From DATDRS01 sp035291605 (lineage in GTDB: Bacteria > Chloroflexota > Anaerolineae > Anaerolineales > UBA6663), in assembly GCA_035291605.1 (NCBI GenBank), contig DATDRS010000273.1:1-14987 (forward strand): 14,987 nt of DNA. Reading direction: 5' to 3'. Position 1 is the first letter of the stretch; every line of letters starts with the position of its first letter. Positions 1-6,369 of the stretch are shown here, one piece after another. The translations under genes were made by a program, and so were the position numbers. The notes beneath the pieces are model-generated. The model was not told the DNA's origin and did no database searches. It saw only the letters and a list, made by a program, of their open reading frames with translations.

Positions 1-831
1 GCGGCCCAGGCGGTGACGTGGGCGCGGGCGGCAGGCTTTGAGAACCTCAACCTCGATCTCATCTACGGCATTCCGCACCAAACCCTCGGGATGTGGCAGG
101 CGACCCTCAACCGCGTCCTGGCGCTGGGGCCGGAGCATCTCTCCGCTTACGCCCTCTCGCTGGAGCACGGCACCCCCATGCGGGCCTGGGTCTATCGCGG
201 CCTGCTCCCCATGCCTGACCCCGACCTCGCGGCGGAGATGTACGAATGGGCGAGCGAGGCGCTGGAGAAAAACGGGTATGTGCAGTATGAGATTTCTAAT
301 TGGGCGCGAGGGGAGAAGCCAGAAGTGCGAAGTGAGAGGTCAGAGATCGGAAGTCGGAAGTCGGAGGACGCCAAATCTGACCTCGGACCTCTCACCTCTA
401 ACCTCCACTACGCTTGCCGCCACAACCTGCAATACTGGCGCAACCTGCCGTACCTGGGCTTTGGCGCGGGGGCGCATGGATACATGCACGATTGGCGCTA
501 TTCGAATGTCCTCGCTCCGACGGCTTACATTGAACGGATAGGGCAGGCGGATAAGGCCGACTTCCCTTTCTCTCCGGCCGTGGCGCAGGCGACTCCAACC
601 ACCCCGGACGAGACGATGGGCGAAACGATGATGCTCGGAATGCGGCTGACCCGCGAGGGCGTGGGAGACGATATTTTTCGCGAGCGTTTCGGCCTGGGGC
701 TGGGCGAGAAATATCCGCGCGAACTCCGGCGGCTGAAGGCGTTGGGACTGATTGAATGGGACTCGACGGGGGCGCGCTTGACGAAACAGGGCCGGTTGTT
801 GGGGAACCGGGTGTTTCGAGAATTTGTGTGA
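1..831 (+). CDS. hemW: HemW-like radical SAM heme chaperone, C-terminal part (5' end outside window)
   Basis: The reading frame is open from base 1, so this is the C-terminal part of a longer gene; the GTG at 13 is internal. HemW proteins (formerly called oxygen-independent coproporphyrinogen oxidase-like) bind heme and a 4Fe-4S cluster and are thought to hand heme to acceptor proteins. Visible family signatures are NLDLIYGIP near the start, SAYALSLEHGTP, YEISNWA, CRHNLQYWRNLPYLGFGAGAHGY, and the C-terminal winged-helix end GRLLGNRVF. The radical SAM CxxxCxxC motif would lie upstream of the window. Between NWAR and CRHN, where relatives have only about five residues, there are about 33 polar residues encoded by a heptamer-repeat tract (about 321-407). 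The frame is kept, so the gene is probably functional with an enlarged loop. It ends 23 bases before a convergent gene, and no clear terminator is visible there. Confidence 0.93.
   Translation, partial: AAQAVTWARAAGFENLNLDLIYGIPHQTLGMWQATLNRVLALGPEHLSAYALSLEHGTPMRAWVYRGLLPMPDPDLAAEMYEWASEALEKNGYVQYEISNWARGEKPEVRSERSEIGSRKSEDAKSDLGPLTSNLHYACRHNLQYWRNLPYLGFGAGAHGYMHDWRYSNVLAPTAYIERIGQADKADFPFSPAVAQATPTTPDETMGETMMLGMRLTREGVGDDIFRERFGLGLGEKYPRELRRLKALGLIEWDSTGARLTKQGRLLGNRVFREFV
321..407. repeat. Heptamer repeat tract with inverted halves, inside hemW
   Basis: Seven-base units run in register from 328: cgaagtg, agaggtc, agagatc, ggaagtc, ggaagtc, ggaggac. After a short spacer, units of the complementary type run from 380: acctcgg, acctctc, acctcta, acctcca. 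The segment 332-345 matches the reverse complement of 382-395 at 13 of 14 positions, so the tract can fold into a hairpin. It adds roughly 28-30 codons to hemW without a stop. Three other tracts of the same design are in this window. Confidence 0.8.
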
Positions 832-854
832 GTTGGCGTGGAGAGTTCGAGCGT

Positions 855-1901
855 CTAACTGTGCCGGTTCAACAACTGGTCGGTCAGTTCGCGCAAGGCG
901 ACGCCGGCTTCTCCGCCGACAGCCGCCGCTTCCAGATGCGCTAACGCTTCCGTGGTTAAGGCGTGCGCCTTCTGTTGCGCGTAATCCCGCGCGCCCAGCT
1001 TTTCCAGCGTCGCCGCCAGGTCGGCCACGCTCTCGCCGGGTTGGTGGGGCTGGGCATAGGCCCTGGCAAACTGGGGCGAATGCTCAAGCCCGTAGACGAC
1101 CGGCAGGCTCTTCTTTCTCTTCTCCAGGTCGCTGGCGGCGGATTTGCCCGTGACCGCCGGGTCGCCCCAGATGCCTAGCAGATCATCCTGAACCTGGAAA
1201 GCCAGCCCGAGGCTGCGCCCATAACCATACAGGCTCTCGACACGCTTTTCGTCGGCCCTGGCGAGGCAGGCCCCCAGGCGTGTGGCGGCGGCGATCAAGG
1301 CCGCCGTTTTTGCTTCGATCATCGCCATGTATTCGGTCACGCTCACCTGCTCGCGTTTCTCGAAAGACATGTCGAGATACTGCCCCTGCGTAAGCATCAG
1401 GCAGGTGTGGTCGAAGTCTTCCAGCGTGCTCAGCGCGTCGGCGGGAGATACGCCGCGCGCGAGCAGCGCCTGCGGGGCCAGGTGCGCGAGGATGAACATC
1501 GCGTCCCCGGCGTTAATCGCCTGCGGCTGACCCCACCTGGCCCACACGGTGGGCCGGCCCCGCCGGAGCGGGCTGTTATCCTGAATGTCGTCGTGGATGA
1601 GCGAAAAATTGTGCAGCAACTCAATCGCGGCGGCGATGGGCAGCGCGCGCTCCCACACGCCGCCCGCGGCCGCGCAACTCAGCACGCACAACAGCGGCCG
1701 GAGGCGCTTGCCGCGCGCGCTTGCCGGCGCCGGGTGGCCCTGTTCATCCTGCCAACCCAGATGATATGCGAGCATGGCATAGTATTCGCTCAGGTGCGCG
1801 GGGCCAGCGCCGACCGCGCGGCGCAACTCCGTTTCGATAGCGTCGAGGTAGACCGGGGCAAGTTGGGAGAGCATAAGGCACGAGCGGCGTGAGGCGTTCA
1901 C
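855..1901 (-). CDS. Polyprenyl diphosphate synthase (GGPP/FPP synthase type)
   Basis: This is a trans-type isoprenyl diphosphate synthase, which condenses IPP with allylic diphosphates to build C15-C20 or longer chains in the cytoplasm. The first Asp-rich motif is HDDIQD (D104, D105, D108) followed by LRRGRPTVW. There is no two-residue insertion, unlike typical proteobacterial FPP synthases. The second motif is FQVQDDLLGIWGD (D239, D240), followed by GKSAASDLEKRKKSLP, the usual lysine-rich flap. GKRLRP near residue 64 is the IPP-binding segment. Chain length cannot be read reliably; Phe sits five residues before the first motif. The assigned start is GTG at 1899-1901, which overlaps the fni stop in a GTGA junction and suggests translational coupling. 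The first nine residues are encoded by repeat DNA, so ATG at 1872-1874 (MLSQLAP) is an alternative start, although it lacks a ribosome binding site. Confidence 0.93.
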   Translation of the reverse strand: MNASRRSCLMLSQLAPVYLDAIETELRRAVGAGPAHLSEYYAMLAYHLGWQDEQGHPAPASARGKRLRPLLCVLSCAAAGGVWERALPIAAAIELLHNFSLIHDDIQDNSPLRRGRPTVWARWGQPQAINAGDAMFILAHLAPQALLARGVSPADALSTLEDFDHTCLMLTQGQYLDMSFEKREQVSVTEYMAMIEAKTAALIAAATRLGACLARADEKRVESLYGYGRSLGLAFQVQDDLLGIWGDPAVTGKSAASDLEKRKKSLPVVYGLEHSPQFARAYAQPHQPGESVADLAATLEKLGARDYAQQKAHALTTEALAHLEAAAVGGEAGVALRELTDQLLNRHS

Positions 1902-1920
1902 GCCTCACGCCTCAGCGGCG
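1884..1920. repeat. Short heptamer repeat with perfect inverted arms at the fni/prenyl synthase junction
   Basis: Units gcggcgt and gaggcgt (1884-1897) are followed by acgcctc, acgcctc and agcggcg (1900-1920). The 11 bases 1887-1897 are the exact reverse complement of 1900-1910, giving a tight hairpin. The tract spans the last codons of fni (LRREA) and the GTG start of the downstream gene. It has the same architecture as the hemW tract: a left arm of one sense and a right arm of complementary units. Confidence 0.72.
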
Positions 1921-2938
1921 TCGTTTGGAGTTGGGCAATGGTGCCCGCCCCGGCCGCGAACATGGCGATGCGCAAGGTGCGCGCCAGTTCGGCGATGGTT
2001 TCAATCACGGCTTCGGCTGAAACAGCGGCGGCTTTGAGCATCGGCCCGGCCAGGCCGCACAGGCCCGCCCCCAGCGCAACGCATTTAGCCACATCAACCC
2101 CGTCCCGCAAGCCGCCGGAGGCGATGACAGGCACTTGGGGCGCCGCCCGGCGCACGTTTTGGATCGCCTCGGCGGTGGGGATGCCCCAGTCAATAAAAGC
2201 GGCCGCCACGCGCTTGTGCGACTCTGTTTTAGCGCGGTGCATTTCCACCTGCGACCACGAGGTGCCTCCGGCCCCTGCCACGTCAATGGCGGCGACGCCG
2301 GCCGACGCCAGCTGCCGCGCGGCCTGTTCCGAGACGCCCCAGCCGACTTCCTTAGCGATCACCGGCACGCCCCTCGGTTGCAGCGCGCGGCACACGGCTT
2401 CAATCTTTTTGAGCAGGCCGGCAAAGTTGCCATCCCCCTCAGGCTGCACGGCCTCCTGCAGCGCATTGAGATGCAGAATCAGCGCATCGGCCTGGATCAT
2501 CTCGACCGCGCGCAGGCATTCATCCACGCCATAGCCGTAGTTGAGCTGGACAGCCCCAAGGTTGGCGAACAACAAAATATCGGGGGCCACGTCGCGGACC
2601 TGAAACGTGGGGGCGAGATTAGGGCGCTCGATGGCGGCGCGCTGCGAGCCAAGCCCCATGGCGATCCCCGTCGTCTGGGCCGCCGTCGCGAGGGTGCGGT
2701 TGATTTCCCGGGCGCTCTCCGTTCCCCCCGTCATAGAGGAGATGAGCAGCGGGGCGCTCAGCATCTTGCCGAACCATTGCACGCGGGTATCCACCTGGGC
2801 CAGGTCAATTTCCGGCAGGGCCTGGTGGACAAAGCGATAGCGCTCCAGGCCCAGGGTGAGGCCGGAGCGCACGTCTTCTTCCAGGTTAATCCGGATGTGA
2901 TCCGCTTTACGCGCTTCGATGCCCGTAACTTTAGCCAT
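1898..2938 (-). CDS. fni: Type 2 isopentenyl-diphosphate delta-isomerase (FMN-dependent)
   Basis: This enzyme interconverts isopentenyl and dimethylallyl diphosphate using reduced FMN and Mg2+, the entry step for prenyl chain building. At 346 residues it is of normal family length. Recognisable blocks are RKADHIRI (9-16), APLLISSMTGG (62-72), MGLGSQRA (94-101), NLGAVQLNYG (126-135), LHLNALQEAVQPEGD (155-169, with the metal/substrate-binding QPEGD), PVIAKEVGWG (192-201, catalytic-site lysine K196), IDVAGAGGTSW (218-228, flavin phosphate loop) and IASGGLRDG (272-280). The ATG start has no strong Shine-Dalgarno. A good promoter lies about 35-60 bases upstream. The gene overlaps the prenyl synthase by four bases, so the two are almost certainly co-translated. 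The last few residues (LRREA) come from the repeat tract. Confidence 0.96.
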   Translation of the reverse strand: MAKVTGIEARKADHIRINLEEDVRSGLTLGLERYRFVHQALPEIDLAQVDTRVQWFGKMLSAPLLISSMTGGTESAREINRTLATAAQTTGIAMGLGSQRAAIERPNLAPTFQVRDVAPDILLFANLGAVQLNYGYGVDECLRAVEMIQADALILHLNALQEAVQPEGDGNFAGLLKKIEAVCRALQPRGVPVIAKEVGWGVSEQAARQLASAGVAAIDVAGAGGTSWSQVEMHRAKTESHKRVAAAFIDWGIPTAEAIQNVRRAAPQVPVIASGGLRDGVDVAKCVALGAGLCGLAGPMLKAAAVSAEAVIETIAELARTLRIAMFAAGAGTIAQLQTTPLRREA

Positions 2939-2970
2939 GCAGCGGGGTTTCCATTATCTGAGCGGCGGCA

Positions 2971-2999
2971 ATCTTACCAGCCGGGTTAGTGACTGTCAA
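2971..2999 (-). promoter_or_regulatory. Predicted sigma70-type promoter for fni-prenyl synthase
   Basis: Read on the minus strand, TTGACA (2994-2999) is followed after exactly 17 bases by TAAGAT (2971-2976). The expected start of transcription near 2964 leaves a leader of about 26 bases before the fni ATG. The match to the consensus is direct; promoter activity is inferred. Confidence 0.68.
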
Positions 3000-3036
3000 A
3001 CGAATGTACGAGAGGGCGGAATTGACTCGCCCGGGA

Positions 3037-3051
3037 CTGACCGTTGGTCAG
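3037..3051. promoter_or_regulatory. Palindromic operator candidate between divergent promoters
   Basis: The sequence ctgacc-gtt-ggtcag is a perfect 6-bp inverted repeat with a 3-base centre. It lies 18 bases upstream of the acpP -35 box and 37 bases upstream of the fni -35 box. Size and symmetry fit a small dimeric repressor such as a TetR-family protein, but no regulator gene is in the window, so the binding protein is unknown. Confidence 0.45.
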
Positions 3052-3069
3052 ATTCTGATCGGTCTCGCC

Positions 3070-3099
3070 TTGACAAGGCCTCGCCGTGACACATACAAT
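3070..3099 (+). promoter_or_regulatory. Predicted sigma70-type promoter for acpP
   Basis: TTGACA (3070-3075) and TACAAT (3094-3099) are separated by 18 bases, a near-consensus housekeeping promoter. Transcription would begin near 3106, giving a leader of about 44 bases that contains AAGGAG at 3136-3141, eight bases before the acpP ATG. This is the strongest promoter plus ribosome-binding-site combination in the window, as expected for an abundant protein. Confidence 0.75.
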
Positions 3100-3149
3100 G
3101 GGGCGCGTCTGCCCAGATACTACACTGTCCTAATTAAGGAGAAGACACC

Positions 3150-3389
3150 ATGGCCGATACGCTTGAAGAAGTAAAAGGCATCATCGTCGAATTGCTCGGC
3201 GCTGATCCGACTAAAGTCATCCCCGAGGCGCGCTTCCGCGAAGATTTGGAAGCTGACTCGCTGGACCTCGTCGAACTCATCATGGCTTTTGAGGAGAAAT
3301 TCGGCGGCGAAATCTCGGATGAGGACGCGCAGAAGATCACCACCGTGGGCGAGGCCGTCCAATATCTCGAAGCTCGCCTGAAGAAGTAG
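3150..3389 (+). CDS. acpP: Acyl carrier protein
   Basis: This 79-residue acidic protein carries growing acyl chains on a 4'-phosphopantetheine arm during fatty acid synthesis. The attachment motif is DSLDLVEL; the serine of DSL (Ser37) is the modified residue. EEKFGGEISDEDAQKITTVGEAV is the classic helix III region. Length and sequence are ordinary for AcpP. The ATG is fixed by AAGGAG at 3136-3141. The gene is alone on its strand, with its own promoter and a strong terminator, and is transcribed divergently from the isoprenoid operon. No other fatty acid synthesis gene is adjacent, so the usual fabF/fabD neighbourhood is not conserved here. Confidence 0.97.
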   Translation: MADTLEEVKGIIVELLGADPTKVIPEARFREDLEADSLDLVELIMAFEEKFGGEISDEDAQKITTVGEAVQYLEARLKK

Positions 3390-3419
3390 CGGCGCGAACT
3401 GGTGGAATGGAACGTGGAG

Positions 3420-3458
3420 CGGGGCGAGAGATGCGTGGCGCGTCTCTCGCCCCGTTTT
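3420..3458 (+). terminator. Intrinsic terminator after acpP
   Basis: A perfect 12-bp stem, cggggcgagaga (3420-3431) with tctctcgccccg (3443-3454), encloses an 11-base loop and is followed directly by TTTT (3455-3458). It begins 30 bases after the acpP stop. The opposite strand has no T-run after the stem, so it should act mainly on acpP transcripts. Confidence 0.85.
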
Positions 3459-3461
3459 GAT

Positions 3462-4127
3462 TCACGAGGCGCGTGGGCCGAAGACGTGCGCCAGTCCGGC
3501 CAGGACCAGGCCCGCAAAACCCGCCAACATAGCAAGCCAACCGATCCCGATGGCCCAGGGTGCGTTGAGCAGCTCGGACGCCACAGGCCGGACGGCGAGC
3601 AAAGCCCACAGGCCGTACGCGCCGCCCAATCCGGCGAGGCAAATCTGGACCAGGTCATTAAGTTCGGCCGGGAGGTAAAGCGTGAGGAGAATGCCAAACG
3701 GCAAAGCGCCGGCGATGAAAAACTGCGCCTGGAATTCAGCCTCTTTATACGCCGTGAGGAGGTAAGGATAGGGTGGAAAGACGGCGACGTTGCAAAGCAA
3801 GGCGAGCATGAGCAGACACCACTCAAAGAGAGAAGCGGGCAGGGGTGGAATCCAGCGCCGCCGCGTGTGAGGCCTCGAATATCGGGCAGCGGCGATGCTC
3901 AACAGCAAGGCTAAGCCGGCGAGAGGGACCAGGAATGAGAGACGGCCGAAGGACTCGGAGCCATCGCGCACGCCCGGCAAAAACGTGACCCACTCGGATA
4001 GTTCATAGCCGTTCAGGCGGAGGGAGGCAGCCGGGTGTGTGAGCCAGGGGCTCCAGTAGCCGATCAAGGCGACGATGGCCCATAGCCGGGGGTCTGAGGC
4101 CTGGGGCCGGCGGGATGCTATTCGCAT
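3462..4127 (-). CDS. Polytopic membrane protein of unknown function
   Basis: I do not recognise the family. The 221-residue protein has about six hydrophobic segments, near residues 14-29, 62-81, 98-119, 134-152, 158-178 and 188-215, with a basic N-terminus (MRIASRRP). There is an Arg-rich stretch (PHTRRRW) between the second and third segments, which suggests a cytoplasmic loop. No catalytic motif or signature is visible. It lies 95 bases downstream of the ChlI-like ATPase gene on the same strand and could be the last gene of that operon, although the gap contains a small hairpin repeat. The ATG at 4125-4127 has no obvious Shine-Dalgarno. Codon use and GC content match the neighbours, and a long reading frame with coherent membrane segments supports a real gene. 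Confidence 0.72.
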   Translation of the reverse strand: MRIASRRPQASDPRLWAIVALIGYWSPWLTHPAASLRLNGYELSEWVTFLPGVRDGSESFGRLSFLVPLAGLALLLSIAAARYSRPHTRRRWIPPLPASLFEWCLLMLALLCNVAVFPPYPYLLTAYKEAEFQAQFFIAGALPFGILLTLYLPAELNDLVQICLAGLGGAYGLWALLAVRPVASELLNAPWAIGIGWLAMLAGFAGLVLAGLAHVFGPRAS

Positions 4128-4165
4128 AGCTGGCTGTGCAGGCAGTTAGCTCACGCAGTCGGTGG

Positions 4166-4194
4166 AAATCCGGGTTCTCGGAAAAACCGGGTTT
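4166..4194. repeat. Imperfect CCGG-centred hairpin repeat between genes
   Basis: The arms aaatCCGG (4166-4173) and CCGGgttt (4187-4194) can pair over eight positions, with one G-T wobble, around a 13-base loop. It sits in the 95-base gap between the ChlI-like gene and the membrane protein gene. It could be a weak terminator or attenuator for the minus strand, or a dispersed palindromic repeat. There is no proper T-run after it. The rest of this gap shows nothing recognisable. Confidence 0.4.
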
Positions 4195-4222
4195 GTGAGT
4201 CTTTGGTGGAAGTTCGCAGGGA

Positions 4223-5386
4223 TCAGGTCCTCGGGACTTCGGGCTGGGGGACCAATTCATCCATCAGGCGGTGAATCTCTTTTTCTTCCGTCTGCTGCGC
4301 CTTGAAGTAGTCCACCATGAACTGCGAGCGGCGCAAGCGCAGGGCCATCGGCCCGACTGCCCGGATGTCGGCCGGAGTGGCTTCCGCCCGGCCATCGGCC
4401 GCCGCGTGGGCGCGCGCCGCCTCGAACATCGTGATCTCCGCGCGGAGCGAGTCTACTTCCAGCTTGTGCACCAACCCCAATCCGGCTTGCTCGGCTCCGG
4501 GCGTGAGCCGGACGTCCTGGACCACATTGCGCGCCGCCTGAATTTCGTTCCGCATGGTGATGAGCTCGGCGGCGTAAGCCGCGATCATCGCGCGCGGGTT
4601 GTTGAGATAAGTGCGCACGCGCCGGTAGGCCTCCAGCCGCTCCGCCGGCTCGGTCAGGCCGGGCACCATCAGCCGCAGGCCGAAGCGGTCGAGAATCTGC
4701 GGGCGCAGGCGGCCTTCCTCGGGGTTCATCGAGCCGATCAAAACGAAGCGGGCGCGATAAGTGGCGGCCAGCGCCCCGCGCCGGACGGTGTAAATCCCCT
4801 GCGCTGCGGCGTCGAGGATGGCGTCCACGATCTCGTCCGCCAGCAGGTTCACCTCATCCACGTACAGCAGGTTTTGATCGGCGCGGGCGAGGAGGCCGCG
4901 CTGAATGAGCATCCGATTGTTGAGCGCAGCCCGCTCGTTCAACCCCCCGACGACGTCCTCCAAACGCGCGTTGAGCGGCAATTCCACCAGGCGCACGGGG
5001 TCGGGGTACGTCAGCGAGCGCCCCTCGCCATATTTTTTCGCGCAGTCCGGGCAAACGGCTTCCATCCCGCCGGTCTCGATATCTTCGGGGAGACAGCCAT
5101 ATTCGCAGGCCGAACGGTTGACGAGCGGCAGCAGGTCGGTGAGGCCGCGGACGGCCGTGGTTTTCCCGGTGCCGCGCGGGCCGACGAGCAGGACGCCGCT
5201 GATGGCCGGGTTGACGAGAGCCAGCAGGAGCGCGATCTTCATCTCTGCCTGGCCGACCAGCGCAGGAAAAGGGAATGGCAGGGGTTCGGCCAACCCGCGG
5301 TCTTCGGCAGGCTTGGCCTCGATGATGCGTTTGCCCGCGGCCACTTCGAGCAATTGCATGAGGGATGAAACGGGTTGCTCTGGCAT
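4223..5386 (-). CDS. Magnesium-chelatase subunit I-like AAA+ ATPase (ChlI/MoxR group)
   Basis: This is a AAA+ ATPase of the helix-2-insert clade that contains BchI/ChlI and MoxR. Such proteins form hexameric rings and act with von Willebrand A-domain partners to insert metals or remodel proteins. Walker A is GPRGTGKTT (69-77, K75). Walker B is LLYVDE (173-178). Sensor 1 follows as GSMNPEEG (218-225), and LRPQILDRFGLR (227-238) carries the arginine-finger region. VGQAEMKIALLLALVNP is the usual ChlI N-terminal block. Four cysteines (C94, C98, C112, C115) lie between the Walker motifs and may bind a metal ion. A 40-residue N-terminal extension precedes the core. No ChlD, ChlH or VWA partner gene is in the window, so a role in chlorophyll synthesis cannot be claimed. 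The start is three bases after the thioesterase stop, indicating one transcript. Confidence 0.88.
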   Translation of the reverse strand: MPEQPVSSLMQLLEVAAGKRIIEAKPAEDRGLAEPLPFPFPALVGQAEMKIALLLALVNPAISGVLLVGPRGTGKTTAVRGLTDLLPLVNRSACEYGCLPEDIETGGMEAVCPDCAKKYGEGRSLTYPDPVRLVELPLNARLEDVVGGLNERAALNNRMLIQRGLLARADQNLLYVDEVNLLADEIVDAILDAAAQGIYTVRRGALAATYRARFVLIGSMNPEEGRLRPQILDRFGLRLMVPGLTEPAERLEAYRRVRTYLNNPRAMIAAYAAELITMRNEIQAARNVVQDVRLTPGAEQAGLGLVHKLEVDSLRAEITMFEAARAHAAADGRAEATPADIRAVGPMALRLRRSQFMVDYFKAQQTEEKEIHRLMDELVPQPEVPRT

Positions 5387-5389
5387 AGG

Positions 5390-5875
5390 TCAGTCCGTTT
5401 GATGCCTGGCGCGCTGGGCCAACCGGTAGGCCTGGCGTTCCCGCGCGGCTTCCCATTGGCTGCGTTCGGCCTCTGTCTCCAGCCGGAGCGGTGGAACGGT
5501 TGCCGGGTGTCCGGCCTTGTCCAGCGCCACGTAGACGACGTAGGCGGTGTTGGTGTGCGTCTGCTCGCCGGTCAACAGGTTTTGCGCCGTCACTTCGACG
5601 CGCACTTCCATGGAAGTCCTCCCCACGTAAGTAAGTTCGGCGGTGAACGTCACCAGGTCGCCGAGGTGGATCGGCTCGCGGAACAGCACCTGATCCACCG
5701 CGACCGTGACGGCTGGCCGCTGGGCGTGGCGCATGGCGGCCGCGCCGCCGGCCTCGTCAATGAGTTTCATGATGATGCCGCCGTGCACGTTGCCCATCGT
5801 GTTGGCGTCGGTGGGCTGCATCAGGTGCGCCAGGGTGACACGCGAGGCGCCGACCGGTTTCGCCAGGGTGTCCAT
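5390..5875 (-). CDS. Acyl-CoA thioesterase, hotdog fold (YkhA/YciA-like)
   Basis: The protein probably hydrolyses acyl-CoA thioesters to free acids and CoA. The motif NTMGNVHGGIIMKLIDEAGG (residues about 24-43) is the signature of the cytosolic acyl-CoA hydrolase group, with the active-site Asp in LIDEAG. VDQVLFREPIHLGD and the beta strands VTFTAELTYVGRTSMEV and NTAYVVYVAL complete a single hotdog domain. At 161 residues it matches this family; the charged tail (about 135-161) is probably helical. The ATG overlaps the stop of the upstream gene by one base (TGATG), and three bases separate its own stop from the ChlI-like gene, so it sits in the middle of a tightly coupled three-gene unit. Substrate chain length cannot be told from sequence. 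It may be functionally unrelated to the ATPase. Confidence 0.9.
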   Translation of the reverse strand: MDTLAKPVGASRVTLAHLMQPTDANTMGNVHGGIIMKLIDEAGGAAAMRHAQRPAVTVAVDQVLFREPIHLGDLVTFTAELTYVGRTSMEVRVEVTAQNLLTGEQTHTNTAYVVYVALDKAGHPATVPPLRLETEAERSQWEAARERQAYRLAQRARHQTD

Positions 5876-6243
5876 CAGTCTATATCTTTCGCTGCCGGAT
5901 CGGCGTCCAGCGTATGCAGACGCTCCGGCATTTCGTCAAAGACATCCACGGTATCGTAGGACAGCTCGGACATCAGCGGCGGCAGCGGGGCTGCGCTGGG
6001 CATCTTGATTTTCACCGGCGGTGGCGCCGGTGGCTGGCGGCGCGGCAGGGTCTCGCTGATATCCCGCTTGCGCAGGATGCGAAAATCCTTCGAGAGCCAG
6101 CCCACGTACTCTCCCACGACTGAGAAGACCCGGCTCTCCCGGTCCACCCAGCCGACCCATTCGCCCCGCTGACTGTAAATATACCCATCCACCAGCAAAC
6201 CTGTCCAATCACCGTGCGTCGAATAAAGTGGAAATTGCGGCAT
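5875..6243 (-). CDS. Small beta-rich protein, possible beta-flower type, unknown function
   Basis: A 122-residue protein with short, repeated Gly-Trp strands: THGDWTGLLVDGYIYSQ, RGEWVGWVDRESRVFSV, VGEYVGWLSKDFRILRK. This roughly 15-20 residue repeat resembles the small '4-fold beta flower' proteins; I recognise the pattern but not a function. A Pro-rich stretch (residues about 72-92) and an acidic C-terminal tail follow. I prefer ATG at 6241-6243 because GGAG lies seven bases upstream. An in-frame GTG at 6274-6276 would add 11 residues, but it falls almost at the predicted transcription start. It is the first gene of the unit with the thioesterase and ATPase, overlapping the thioesterase start by one base. 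Confidence 0.75.
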   Translation of the reverse strand: MPQFPLYSTHGDWTGLLVDGYIYSQRGEWVGWVDRESRVFSVVGEYVGWLSKDFRILRKRDISETLPRRQPPAPPPVKIKMPSAAPLPPLMSELSYDTVDVFDEMPERLHTLDADPAAKDID

Positions 6244-6280
6244 ATACACGCTCCGAGTATCTAAGGTGGGTCTCACCGGG

Positions 6281-6308
6281 ATTATAGGCTATCTTGGGGC
6301 AGGATCAA
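6281..6308 (-). promoter_or_regulatory. Predicted promoter for the beta-rich protein / thioesterase / ATPase unit
   Basis: On the minus strand there is a perfect -10 box TATAAT (6281-6286). A partial -35 box TTGATC (6303-6308) lies 16 bases upstream. The predicted start of transcription near 6274 supports use of the ATG at 6243. The sequence 6309-6369, between this promoter and the end of the glycosyltransferase gene, shows no clear terminator. Confidence 0.6.
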
Positions 6309-6369
6309 AGGATGTGTCTGTCAACGGATTGAACGGACGCCCCAGGCAGGTGAGAGGGCACGATCGCCG

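Noticed and set aside
328..407. CRISPR array or transposon ends as explanation for the heptamer tract
   Set aside because: Units are only 7 bases, contiguous and without unique spacers, and there is no transposase or terminal inverted repeat pattern with target duplications that I can see.
310..414. Frameshift or pseudogene in hemW
   Set aside because: The frame is continuous through the inserted tract and conserved motifs appear on both sides in the same frame to a normal C-terminus.
832..854. Bidirectional terminator between hemW and the prenyl synthase gene
   Set aside because: The 23-base gap and its flanks show no stable stem followed by a T-run on either strand.
2989..3174. Short plus-strand frame running through the divergent control region into acpP
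   Set aside because: It covers both promoter elements and the palindrome and overlaps acpP out of frame. The leader reading (KTPWPIRLKK) is not protein-like in context.
4271..5368. Long open frame on the plus strand opposite the ChlI-like gene (365 codons)
   Set aside because: The product is His/Arg/Gln-rich with no recognisable motif, while the minus strand encodes an intact AAA+ ATPase. It is a GC-rich antisense shadow.
4223..5386. Assignment as a genuine chlorophyll-synthesis BchI
   Set aside because: No bchD, bchH or other pigment genes are in the window, and stand-alone ChlI-like ATPases are common in non-phototrophs. Only the family was assigned.
6319..6324. Consensus TTGACA on the minus strand upstream of the beta-rich protein
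   Set aside because: It lies 32 bases from the TATAAT box, too far for a standard promoter, and no -10 box is found 16-18 bases downstream of it. TTGATC at 6303-6308 fits better.
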